Assembly: GCF_035083965.1 (NCBI RefSeq)
Contig: NC_089727.1
Coordinates: forward strand, 10,421,501 to 10,485,500
DNA length: 64,000 bases
Source of the DNA: Branchiostoma lanceolatum
Taxonomy: Eukaryota > Chordata > Leptocardii > Amphioxiformes > Branchiostomatidae
Direction of reading: 5' to 3'
The notes under the pieces are model-generated. The model worked only from the letters and a program-made list of their open reading frames with translations. It did not search any database and was not told where the DNA came from. The translations under genes were made by a program, and so were the position numbers. Shown in pieces: positions 26,601 through 34,160 of the stretch. The number at the start of each line of letters is the position of its first letter. Position 1 is the first letter of the stretch.

Positions 26601-29600
26601 ATATGTAAGCTACATGTACAATGTGAAATGTAACAAGCTCCACATGGGAATACATTACAAACACCTATCAAATGTCACAGCATCTCTTCTTATTGGACAA
26701 TACACATAATGATCCTTGATTGTTCCTATAATTAAACTGTCCAGGTCTCTAGGGTATTGCAGAATACGATGGCCTTACACCTGTTCTTTTCTATACATAG
26801 TACATACATTACAGTATACTTTAACAAAAATCCAAACAAAGCAAATGTACAATAATAGTACTATACCCAGGCAGTAGTCATATAGCTATAGTATCACTCA
26901 ATTTTTTGTCACATCAAAATACTAGTAGCATAAGCCATACAATGTACGATAAAAAATCGGTAAACTTTAAAGCATGAATGCTAAATGAAGATAATACCTT
27001 GGCAGCACATAAGTACTGAATGCTATATAGTACTACAAGACTAAAATCATTATTATGCAGGAGCTGCATATGGCTGCAGTTACATGTTGAGTAGCAAAAC
27101 CCATAACAGTACCCTAATATACCAGTTCATTGTTTAGGTGACGATGGGCAATGCCATATAAACATACTCTCATCTCCCAAATAAACATACCCCCCGGAAT
27201 AAACATACCCCCTGGACAAATTTTCAAAATCTAATAAACATACCCCCCGGAATAAACGTACCCCCCAGAAAATTACCAAATTGACACATTAACTGTGTCC
27301 ATGCTACTTCTGTCTTAGGGAAAGAAGATGATAAGCAGGTAGGTTCTTTTTATTTACATATTCTATATAAGTATGTAAATAATGAACCGAATAACTGTAG
27401 ATATCTTGTTCAAATTATAATCATTTTCTCCACTTTTGGAAAAATTGGGCATAGGTTCCCCGCGGGGGCCAACGGTGCTTCAAATTCAACAAGTGAAAAT
27501 GTACATGATACATGTATTTTCTACTTGGAACTTGAACCAAGTGATCAAGGAAAATTGTTGTATAAACTGGCATATCATTAAAACAGAAGTAGTTGCCAAA
27601 CTTCTCAGTTCACTTGCATGGGTAACACCTTGTACAAATGTATCAACATTTAGAACTTGAACAGAAAATTACCATATCCTGAATATCCGATGAAAATACA
27701 AGTATTACGTATTTGTAAAAGCCATGTAGAAAAGGTTGAACTATGACATGTATGATGTTAGTTGTTACTAGTACTTTTTCTTGCTCAACTTTCCATTTAT
27801 CATGTATGCATTGCATATAGAAACATGGATTAATTTTGTAAACATTACTAGAAGTATATGCTTTCCACAAAATCACCTTATTATAAAGAACATTATCATA
27901 TATTCTCCTTTATTGTGTTGTTGCAATCCAAATAATTTCAAATCCAAAAATTACCCTTGATGTATGCAGAAAAAATCTTTCATTTTGAGAAACTTAGTTG
28001 TCAACAAATTCATTGTTTAGATGTGAGAAATCTCAGGCTTGCTCTATTTTGTGCTCTCTCTTTCTGATTAAAAGTTCCTTGGTTACATCTAAAACATTGC
28101 CACAAACCACAGGGTTCTCATGTTACACATCAAAGCGCGAGTCAGACTGAGCGGCACCGAACACAGGAACACAGACAGTAACTGAGTAAGGGGCGGGGCT
28201 AACAGAGAGCTACATGAAGTTCTGAGAATACTCAGCCAATTTGTTTGTAGGGGAGTGATTTTTGTCAAAACATCGTAGGTGATAATTACTGAATATAGAT
28301 TGCAACTTAGTGTTGTTTATCAACTATTAAGTGGGAAGTCACTTTCTTGAAATACCACACATTTCTGACAAAGACAAAAGAGTTTTATTGGAAGATCAAA
28401 AAGAGCTGTTTCCCCTTGGTAGAAGTGAGTTCTTCCGTCCGTGGGAAACTTCTAGTGGCGTGCGTTACTGTACTGTGGCGATTTTCCAAGGGCTGAATTT
28501 TCATGTTTGTGTTAGGAACCGTAGGATTTAAATGTTTTTGTAGATTTTAAAAGTACTATTCAGTTTTTAATGCTAAGACACTGTCATAATGTGGTGTTAT
28601 TTTCATATTCTAAAAGTTTTGAGGAAAGGCTGTATTTCACGTGAGTAGAATTTACATGCGACTCAATGGTAACTTGAGCATTCATGGTGTTGATTACGTT
28701 GTTCCAAGGTTGTTCTTTTGGCAATGTTTTTGTCTTTTTCGAGCGTAAATTTTGCGATCACTGTAAGAATTCAGATGGTCTAGAACGGGAAAAGAGTGTC
28801 AATGTTGTTTATATGAAAAATAGATTTCAAAACTTAAGTGTGGCGTCTTATTTTGTCTGAGATAACAACATTTACTTTGTATCGAGATCGACTGACATGT
28901 TAGTACCGCCAGGATTTCACAAATGCCGGGTCATAGCAGCAGGGAAATCAACGCCGCTAGGCCGAAAAATAGCAAATTATGAGCAAAAATGTCGGGGAAA
29001 TATGGGCAGGAATACCCAAACTTTCGATTTTGATGGGATCCCTGGTTAGCAAAACTCTGATTTTCAAAAAATTAATAAACGTACTGTCCAAAATAAGAAC
29101 GTACTGGGTGGATTTTGAGGCTGAAAAAAATAAACGTACCGGTACGTTTATTTGGGAGATGAGAGTAGTCCTACCATGATCTACACTGCGTCTTCTCCCT
29201 GGTGATATGACAAATTGGGACACAAAATAGCCACAGACTGAGCACCCTTTGCGCCGGGGTTTGGTAGAATACATGTTCACTGGCATGTTGAATTCTACGA
29301 CTGTCCCACCTGCCCACTCAAGGGTGAACTAAATTATTGATGTTGGCATTTAATAGGGCGTTACTATCTTTCCGTTGATTCAGTGTAAAATTAGCCACAG
29401 CATTTTCTGTGTCTCAATATGGAAAAATCAATTCTCCAGGGAATTTTACTATTGGTACAAAATTATTTCATACAGTTATTGAAAAATGAAGTAAGAAGTC
29501 CAAACAGCAAGAATTGCTGGAGCAACAAGAATTAATTGTCTAGAAACTTTATTCAATAGCTGCCAAGCATTAGTCCATTCTTTGTTTGAGATAATTTTAT

Positions 29601-31121
29601 CTACCATAAATCATTGTGCAAGTTAATAGATAATACCTCATTCTTTGCTTGCCCCTGGATGTGTTTGAGCTTTAGACCAGCCTATCTTTATGTACATCTT
29701 AACTGGGGTATATTTTCCCCTTGGGGTATATTCTGGCAGGGGCTATGACACTCAGTCCAGTGATTTATGTGCAGCTATTAAAACTAGTATACTATGAAAT
29801 CAGCAATTATGTAAACCATGCCTTTGGTTGCAAAACAAACCAATTAACCTACAAACAAACAAACAAACAAAACTAAAAAATATAACATCTACTAACATAA
29901 TTCCACCAGGGTAAATGATTCCGCCACCCTGAAAAAATATGTCCAAACAGATCTCCTTCCCAATGTCCCCCAGTATAATGCACTCATTGTATAGCTAAAC
30001 TGTGCATATCTTGGGGGTGCTACACTAGAGATAGATCTCAAACAGATTGTGTTTTTCAAAGTGGCGTATTTATGTAACCCGGCAGATTAATATTGATAGA
30101 GGTTAACAAAATGTCAATTTGACATCTATATGAAAAAAAGATTATTTAGGTTGGATACATCTAAATCTCCCACTGGGCATGATTGTGTGTTCATATCTAC
30201 ATGTACATGTGAAATACCGGTAAGTGATTTTTGATTCAAACTAAATATCATCAGACTCATATGAACGAACAATACACGTACCTTTAGCTTGTTTTTCTGC
30301 TCCTTCCTTGATGTTGATGAGTTCTAGATGTATCTTGTTGTTCTCAGTCACCAGACGAGCGTTCTCTGTGCGGTACGGCTCTGTCGTATCATCGTCTGAA
30401 TCTGTGGGCTGCTGCACAGCTTTGCCACCCTAAAAGTAAAACCAAACAATTTGATTTAGACCCAGTGCAGCAGTATACGTACCTACTGTCTTGCTGATAA
30501 TTACCTCCATGAAACAGGAGGTTTTGTTTTTGGTGTGTCTCAGACTCTGTTTGTTTGTCTGTGTGTGTTTCCACACATTCCACAAGTTAGCCATGTCCAA
30601 AGGTCATAGAATAGCTAGGTTATCAAAGGTCATCTCATTTCCTGTCTTCAATTCCTAATGCTATATGCATGCCTGTTGCCTTATGATTATGGGAGACGTG
30701 GACACATGTAATGTTAATCAAAACCTTACTTGAATAATTAGTGAACTACACTTAAAGTTAAACAGGACATACGAGAAATATTTCACAAAGGTTTGAGATC
30801 TTCAATTTATAGTGATTGTCGTGGCAATAGTTAATTTCAAAATTGAAGACAACTGAGTATATGATATACCGACTGAGTAAATAAGCAAAGCGATGGAACC
30901 TAAGACTGAGGACAAAGCATGACACTTTTTCATTAGCTAGTATTAGTGCAATGCGGACATGCCTGTAATTTTAGGTTCTTGAGGCTCTCTGTTGTATGGA
31001 CCAGGTCTGCAAACAGTTTCTCCACCAGCGGCAGACTCTCGATGCCCAGCGGCTGTCTGTAGCCCAGCTGGTCAAGACGCCGCCGCAGGTTGGCAAACTT
31101 CCTCTCCGCTGTAGAATTCAT
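4819..31121 (-). CDS. CEP135: CEP135/TSGA10 centriolar coiled-coil protein, about 27 coding exons
   Basis: CEP135 is a centriole assembly protein of the cartwheel/microtubule interface. Twenty-six exons give 1267 codons with every splice phase closing; a tentative last exon brings it to 1348 aa (human CEP135 is 1140). The start is ATG at 31121: the N-terminus MNSTAERKFANLRRRLDQLG matches the conserved CEP135 microtubule-binding head. Further landmarks are IQQLQEKNLQAVVQTP, DPYIADLLEVADSR, VDYLQQANRDLERR, RDKSPSRLDNFIKSLEEERD, NVDEKTERVVGLEENV and SEIQLLKDRLTLAESK. The whole protein is predicted coiled coil between basic SP/TP-rich inserts. Exons 13-14 and the ERAYQELRRRG tail resemble TSGA10, so this looks like the pre-duplication parent of both vertebrate genes. 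Intron 1 appears to use a GC donor. Family identity is firm; the 3' end is not. Confidence 0.95.
4868..4967. mobile_element. 100-bp palindromic MITE-like element
   Basis: Terminal inverted repeats of about 30 bases (AGCCTGGTATCCAMACCTAT type, two or three mismatches) surround a 40-base centre. It lies inside the predicted last CEP135 exon. Confidence 0.6.
5627..5733. mobile_element. Short inverted-repeat element, AATCTCCAAGCAGATCT family, copy 1
   Basis: Ends are AATCTCCAAGCAGATCT and its complement, with an inner inverted pair GGAAGTTTTCGT/ACGAAAACTTCC. The same ends recur at 52527-52662, showing a dispersed family. Confidence 0.65.
6070..7324 (-). CDS. CEP135: CEP135 exons 25-26 (SP/RS-rich tail)
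   Basis: Exons at 7229-7324 and 6070-6340. Exon 25 encodes TQSQQREITTLRTRAAQLE; exon 26 begins ERAYQELRRRGFSPSR. It continues as a basic Ser/Pro/Arg tail (SRSPYRRSTSPRRSSPP, SPDRSRTRSPDRS) and ends ATDRD before a good gt donor (ATCGT... acttac at 6064-6069). The donor means at least one more exon follows. Vertebrate TSGA10 also ends in an SPDR-type tail. Confidence 0.9.
8025..8418 (+). mobile_element. tRNA-derived SINE, family A, copy 1
   Basis: Shares a long collinear stretch with 49291-49660: a B-box-like 'gttTGAATTCCTAGCAGGCC', 'GACTCAAGTGAAAATGAGTAC', 'TTTGAGGAGAACCACACCT' and 'CAAAACTGGTGTGTT'. It ends in an (AAAC)n tail. It lies in the intron downstream of CEP135 exon 24. Confidence 0.7.
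8473..13376 (-). CDS. CEP135: CEP135 exons 17-24
   Basis: Exons at 13261-13376, 12610-12764, 12241-12296, 11702-11870, 10924-11034, 10184-10369, 9155-9364 and 8473-8675. Landmarks are NVDEKTERVVGLEENVVNK, KEREIRSLRRQLDGTTEELG, YIAEVSRCEDLLAAK, RWEMEAHQHHGESSNTKLEL, DLSSVRDLCVKLDTTKEALS and NLEGLLSTNREREF. All match the C-terminal half of CEP135/TSGA10 in order. Exon 23 (9155-9364) is bordered by two minisatellites described separately. Confidence 0.94.
8840..9154. repeat. 20-bp minisatellite, 16 copies, abutting the CEP135 exon 23 donor
   Basis: Unit is roughly CCTACCTGGCTCACACATGC with an exact 20-base period: 'cctac' starts at 8879, 8899, 8919, 8947 (one longer spacer), then every 20 bases to 9149. 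On the gene strand each unit reads CAGGTAGGGCATGTGTGAGC, a donor-like site. The final unit contains the real exon 23 donor (CAG|GTACGGC). Confidence 0.9.
9365..9590. repeat. 43-bp minisatellite, 5 copies, starting at the CEP135 exon 23 acceptor
   Basis: Unit CAACAGGTGTACAGTACAGAC...TGTATGTAGATTGG; starts at 9368, 9410, 9454, 9497 and 9540. The first unit contains the real acceptor (revcomp cctgttgcag); in the other units the AG is changed to CC, so they are not acceptor copies. Confidence 0.88.
10540..10715. repeat. Diverged dispersed repeat, copy 1
   Basis: Resembles 11440-11585 in order: GCAGGCATG, GGCAGCAGYTGGTTAC, TTTGCAYATCTAGCT, CAAGCGTTGT, AATGAAGATGCC. The two copies lie on either side of CEP135 exon 21 in the same orientation. 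No ends or target duplications are clear. Confidence 0.55.
11440..11585. repeat. Diverged dispersed repeat, copy 2
   Basis: Partner of 10540-10715, with the same ordered blocks at roughly 75 percent identity by eye. Confidence 0.55.
14399..17005 (-). CDS. CEP135: CEP135 exons 11-16, including the TPTKG insert
   Basis: Exons at 16865-17005, 16514-16642, 15930-16085, 15167-15340, 14685-14762 and 14399-14550. Exon 11 carries a Lys/Thr/Pro-rich insert with GTPTKG repeats. Exon 12 repeats the EDERDFYKREYE theme of exon 10 and ends RSPTKGSPTR. Exon 13 has FERHMAEIQSNVKVLTQERD. Exon 14 has SPKSPK followed by SILRRVENERDDAMADLRRM and TERDSLRERLK, closer to human TSGA10 than to human CEP135 as I remember them. 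Confidence 0.92.
17548..20091 (-). CDS. CEP135: CEP135 exons 6-10
   Basis: Exons at 19963-20091, 19177-19392, 18695-18760, 18268-18418 and 17548-17678. They encode VEVRDKEIERLGYLLEGG, VDYLQQANRDLERRLQDV, a 22-codon heptad stretch, ERKSLLSENDRLGSDLATK and the hallmark RDKSPSRLDNFIKSLEEERD. Heptad spacing of Leu is continuous apart from the basic KRDKSPSR turn. Confidence 0.93.
18955..19130. repeat. Dispersed repeat with 'GGACAGGTGGTYACT' blocks, copy 1
   Basis: Contains AACCTGCC, TGGTCT, GGCAGGTGGTCACTATAGACAGGACA, a TTGTGNCAATGGG block and AGGGACCACCA in the same order as 39065-39225. Many interior changes suggest an old family. It sits in the CEP135 intron between exons 7 and 8. Confidence 0.55.
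19637..19904. mobile_element. 268-bp MITE with about 62-bp inverted arms
   Basis: Left arm GTGACGAAGTTCGATCTTTA... and right arm ending ...TAAAGATCAAACTTTGTCAC are complementary over about 60 bases with few mismatches, including AAGTAGCTCACCTCAAATT. It lies in CEP135 intron 6. Confidence 0.75.
20690..20770 (-). CDS. CEP135: Candidate 27-codon cassette exon in CEP135 intron 5
   Basis: An acceptor (ctgttcttag) is followed by an open phase-0 stretch encoding VDLFDDEGEVIDNILKNRA and VSPLPTLR, then the weak donor AGG|GTCAAG. Both neighbours (exons 5 and 6) are also phase 0, so inclusion keeps frame. Human CEP135 does not need it. It is either an optional lineage-specific exon or chance. Confidence 0.4.
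23282..23710. repeat. Nested perfect palindromes around (TA)n
   Basis: A left arm (23282-23374) and right arm (23415-23507) are perfect reverse complements for over 90 bases, separated by (TA) of about 40 bases. A second partial left arm (23512-23532), (TA)n and another right arm (23577-23646) follow, then a third TA run to 23710. The arms include GATGCAAAAGTCATAATTAT. Confidence 0.9.
24091..24498. mobile_element. 408-bp MITE, ATGGATGAC family, copy 1
   Basis: Outer arms ATAAGGCCATGTTGATTTGA and complement, then inner ATGGATGACATCC and complement. The sequence just inside (GACCCC.AAA.CT.ATG.GAGCG.GCG) also occurs in the element at 41836-42270. The right end lies 17 bases from the exon 5 donor. 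Confidence 0.75.
24516..30429 (-). CDS. CEP135: CEP135 exons 2-5
   Basis: Exons at 30282-30429, 26087-26163, 25325-25415 and 24516-24745, all with GT-AG borders and phases 0/1/0/1/0. Key peptides are EPYRTENARLVTENNKIHLE, HENADLRFLNSQYIHK, DKIQQLQEKNLQAVVQTP and GGKKRNIPFHRQRMEID, each colinear with human CEP135. Introns of 4.1 kb (2) and 4.4 kb (5) hold most of the transposon-derived sequence in this gene. Confidence 0.93.
25040..25310. repeat. Degenerate TG-rich microsatellite
   Basis: Long (TG)n mixed with TTGGTTGGTGTG and TCTGAGTGTG motifs, ending 14 bases before CEP135 exon 4. It opens spurious Thr/His-rich frames on the minus strand. Confidence 0.8.
27167..29165. mobile_element. 2.0-kb non-autonomous DNA transposon with TA target duplication
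   Basis: Ends are CTCTCATCTCCCAAATAAAC and its complement, flanked on both sides by TA (27165-27166 and 29166-29167). Just inside are subterminal repeats: AATAAACRTACCCCCC motifs on the left and TAAACGTACCGG / AATAAACGTACTG on the right. No transposase is seen. One 66-codon frame (28331-28531) is unrecognised. TA duplication suggests mobilisation by a Tc1/mariner-like enzyme (inference). It lies in CEP135 intron 2. Confidence 0.8.
30503..30600. repeat. Hairpin plus TGTG repeat, family B, short copy
   Basis: Begins TACCTCCATGAAACAGGAGG, an 18-base hairpin, then TTTGTTTGTCTGTGTGTGTTTCC. The same layout heads the repeat at 50951-51320. Confidence 0.5.
30963..31121 (-). CDS. CEP135: CEP135 exon 1 (start codon, 53 codons)
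   Basis: Encodes MNSTAERKF... to ...TESLKNLKLQ, the most conserved part of CEP135, which contacts microtubules in the human protein. The coding start sits 27 bases inside an exon whose acceptor (atttcag) lies at 31148, so an upstream untranslated exon is expected. The donor reads CAG|GCATGT, a GC donor. No GT donor nearby keeps the phase needed by exon 2. Confidence 0.88.
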
Positions 31122-31969
31122 GACGGAGCCAGTCTTCAAGGTCAGCCTGAAATTAGGGAAGAACAGCAGGGCTCTAAAATCATTTTTGGGAATAAGTGCA
31201 CTGGTGCACCAGTCACTAGTACCCTATAGCTAAAAATTCAGGTGCATTTTAGAAAAGGATTTGGGTGCATAATGTAAAATAAAATAATATGTCCGCAAAA
31301 CACTTTGATCATTAGGCTTACTGTCTTGCTTCAAATGTGGAATTTGAAAGTCTATAGCTGACTTCAAAATGTTAAATATGTAAAGGCTCTGTTATTAAAT
31401 GTACAATTATTTTACCTAACAAAAAAACTAGGTGAACGGGTCCAATATATACCCAGCTGGAACTTTGACTTTCAAAAATGAGTTATTTCAGCAAAGTTCC
31501 TTTCTGTCAATCTTTTATGTTTCATGAAGTAATATCACATAAATTTATGTTAATCCTAAAACTATAACAAGAGTCCGTAGGACACAATTCTCCGTGAAGT
31601 ATTTATAGTATGTACAAGTATTGACCCACACAAATTGCATCTCTGCACAGTCCAAGTAGTGTTTTAGAGCAAGTAAAGAAAAAGTGTTTGTTTATCTTTT
31701 TCTTTCAATGCAGGAGTGGTCAACCTGCTGAAAAGTATGTTTTTACAGCATGGCACAGATGGGATCTGGAAATTCCGGGAAAAGTCACAAAGTTAGATCT
31801 AGATGGCCCCTTTTCAATTATCAACGAACCATTCAGCCTTACAACTAAGATGTATCAGAAATCACAAATATGCAGTAAATCCTCTATCCACAATTTATTG
31901 CAGGCCGGCCTGATCTATAGCTATCAAGCTATTTGCAATAAAAAAGGCTAATTTCTATTATCGTAACAT

Positions 31970-32200
31970 TTCACGAAGGTCAAAGGTCACCGGATCTAAC
32001 CACCCGGAAGTGACACTGGCGCGCGCACTTTTCTGAGAGATATTTCTCAACAATCTTTCATCCCCTGCGTAAACTTTGTACATTGTCACAGCCTCCGTAT
32101 TATAAACTACAAGTGTGGTAAGTTTGAAGGTCCAGAGATTTGCCATTTTCACACTGTGCGTAAAAGTGCATCGTCCGTCCCGTGCGCACATACTGTATGC
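31970..32200 (-). promoter_or_regulatory. Candidate CEP135 promoter region
   Basis: A locally GC-rich patch contains CCGGAAGTG (32004-32012), an ETS-type core, next to GGCGCGCGC. It lies about 0.85 kb upstream of the exon 1 acceptor, a reasonable place for a first untranslated exon. No TATA box is evident. Function is inferred only. Confidence 0.3.
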
Positions 32201-32257
32201 GAGTTGCGAGTGGACACGGCATACTTAATACACAGACTGGAGGTCACTCTGCACATG

Positions 32258-32632
32258 TTCGCAGCTAAAACTCACAATTCCCGTTGCCGCATTGGTATGT
32301 AACTTGGTATATCGTTTGCTAGGTTGCGTGTGGTGATGCACGATGTCTATTTTTCAATGTAACAGTGACTATACGATCACAGCAAGTAAGGAAGATTTAT
32401 ACCCCGTATCTGCCTGAAGTATTCCAGTCATGCATAACGGATTATAACATGGTCCCTATGGCAGGGCAGTGGGACATAGCATTAATTATAGGGGTGCAAT
32501 TACGATATTGGATTGACGCTTAAAGTAGTTATGGTGTAACAAAGCTATTGTGCATCACCACTCCGAACCAGGCAAACGATATGCCAAGTTACACACCAAT
32601 GCGACAACGGGATCGTGAGTTATAGCTGCGAA
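32258..32632. mobile_element. 375-bp inverted-repeat MITE in the CEP135/tectonic spacer
   Basis: Left arm (32258-32345, GTTCGCAGCTAAAACTCAC...GGTGATGCACGAT) and right arm (32540-32632) are complementary over about 88 bases with scattered mismatches. Shared words include CGTTTGC and GTAACTTGG. Confidence 0.75.
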
Positions 32633-34149
32633 CGCGCAAACAAAAGCATTTCCAATACTCCCAGAAGGAGGTCATCCTCCTTCCCGGAGTAATAAAAGTG
32701 AAAGAGACATCCAGCAGGATACAGTGGTACTGCAGGAAACAATTGGCTGCAAAAAGTCCATAATATCCAACCCCATCTTCAGTCACTTCTAAATATTACC
32801 TGCATGTATCTTAGTGAATATTTCTTGTTGACAAAATCTGGGAAAATCATCATGATAGGAGTATACCAAATTTTCACCTTTTTTTATTTGTTTCCATCTT
32901 TTATTATGCGTTATGTGGCAAATCTTTGTTGTTTCAAAACTCTCATGCGTTCTCAAGCGTCAAACTGTCATTTTCTCTCAGGTACTATCTGTGTACGTAC
33001 ATGTATATAGCCTACATGATGTCAGATGGGCAAATGCCTCGTTTTTTTGTATATCACGTTTTCCTTTAGCCATAATTTTTAAATACTGCCCTGTCGCTTC
33101 ACTTTTTCTGAAAAAAAATTAAAAAAACAACAAATTGAATTGGTGTGGCCTCTATGCTAGCTACATATCATGACTTTACTCTTTATTGTATAATTTGTAA
33201 TTTGCATCGATTGTAATTTCTTGTAATATGCTACAATCGTTTTTTTTAGCTTAGCTAGATAAGACTTTGATACTTTGAACAACTTGTGTTATTTGGGGTA
33301 GAGAAGATGGTCAACTTGCACTATGCACATAAGGACACATTTGCATAGTCAATGAGAAACAATAATTTTATAACACTTTTAGTACATCACTCGAAAGGGT
33401 CAAAACATCATTTGACGAAGGTTTGAGATCATGGAACTATACTTTTGGCCCATTTTGACTTTTTGCAAGCCTGCATCTGCGTGGATGTGTCCTGAGGATG
33501 TCATAATTTCATCATTCATAAAATCGAGTCAAAATCATAGACGTTTACTTTTATCCTTAATTTTGACTTTGTTCCTTTGCCCTAGTCACTTTACAGACAG
33601 TTACTAACACCGTGCGTAAAGTGTAATAACGAAAATAAGCGACTGGGCAATGAAAAAAGAAGAAAATCGTGCACCACTCACATAATTTTGTGGAAAAGCA
33701 ACAAAAATCTCGGAAGTAACAAACATGGCGGTCACAAAAATACACAACAAATTTCTGCGATATCTTGTTATCTAAAAGAACAAAGACATGTACACTTACT
33801 ATACGTGTACTCCAGTTACGGTTCTGTCACGTTTTGAGTGGAACATGTGCTCCTGTTGTTGTGAGGTTGCAAATCATCCTGGAAAACCGTAAATACAAAA
33901 ACTCAAAAACACCGCGTCGAACTGGGAAGCAGTACGCGTGCGTCATAACCTTTGGCCTCCAGCTGATTTCTAAAAAATGTAAAAACATGGAGTTTGCGAC
34001 CTTTAGTAGCATAGTTTCTATATAGATATAGATAATAACTTCTCATTTAGAAATTATTTTTGCTATTTTGTTGTAAATTTCTACTATTTTAACATTTTGA
34101 TATCTTCAGACTAAATGACCTTTGACCGCACCATAGAGACGGTTAAACC

Positions 34150-34160
34150 AAGATGGCGGC
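34150..34160 (+). promoter_or_regulatory. YY1-like motif at the tectonic start codon
   Basis: AAGATGGCGGC is the classical YY1 core and includes the ATG. Closely similar words lie at the starts of the DHHC and SC5D-like genes and just upstream of tafazzin. Binding is inferred. Confidence 0.4.

Larger units (their letters stand above)
31149..34152. other. Divergent spacer between CEP135 and tectonic
   Basis: Holds the start regions of two oppositely transcribed genes. It includes a MITE-like inverted repeat at 32258-32632 and a GC-richer stretch around 31980-32220. No coding exon is recognised. Confidence 0.5.

Noticed and set aside
33765-34152. RFX X-box upstream of tectonic
   Set aside because: I looked for the GTNRCC-N-RGYAAC pattern expected for ciliary genes and found no convincing match.
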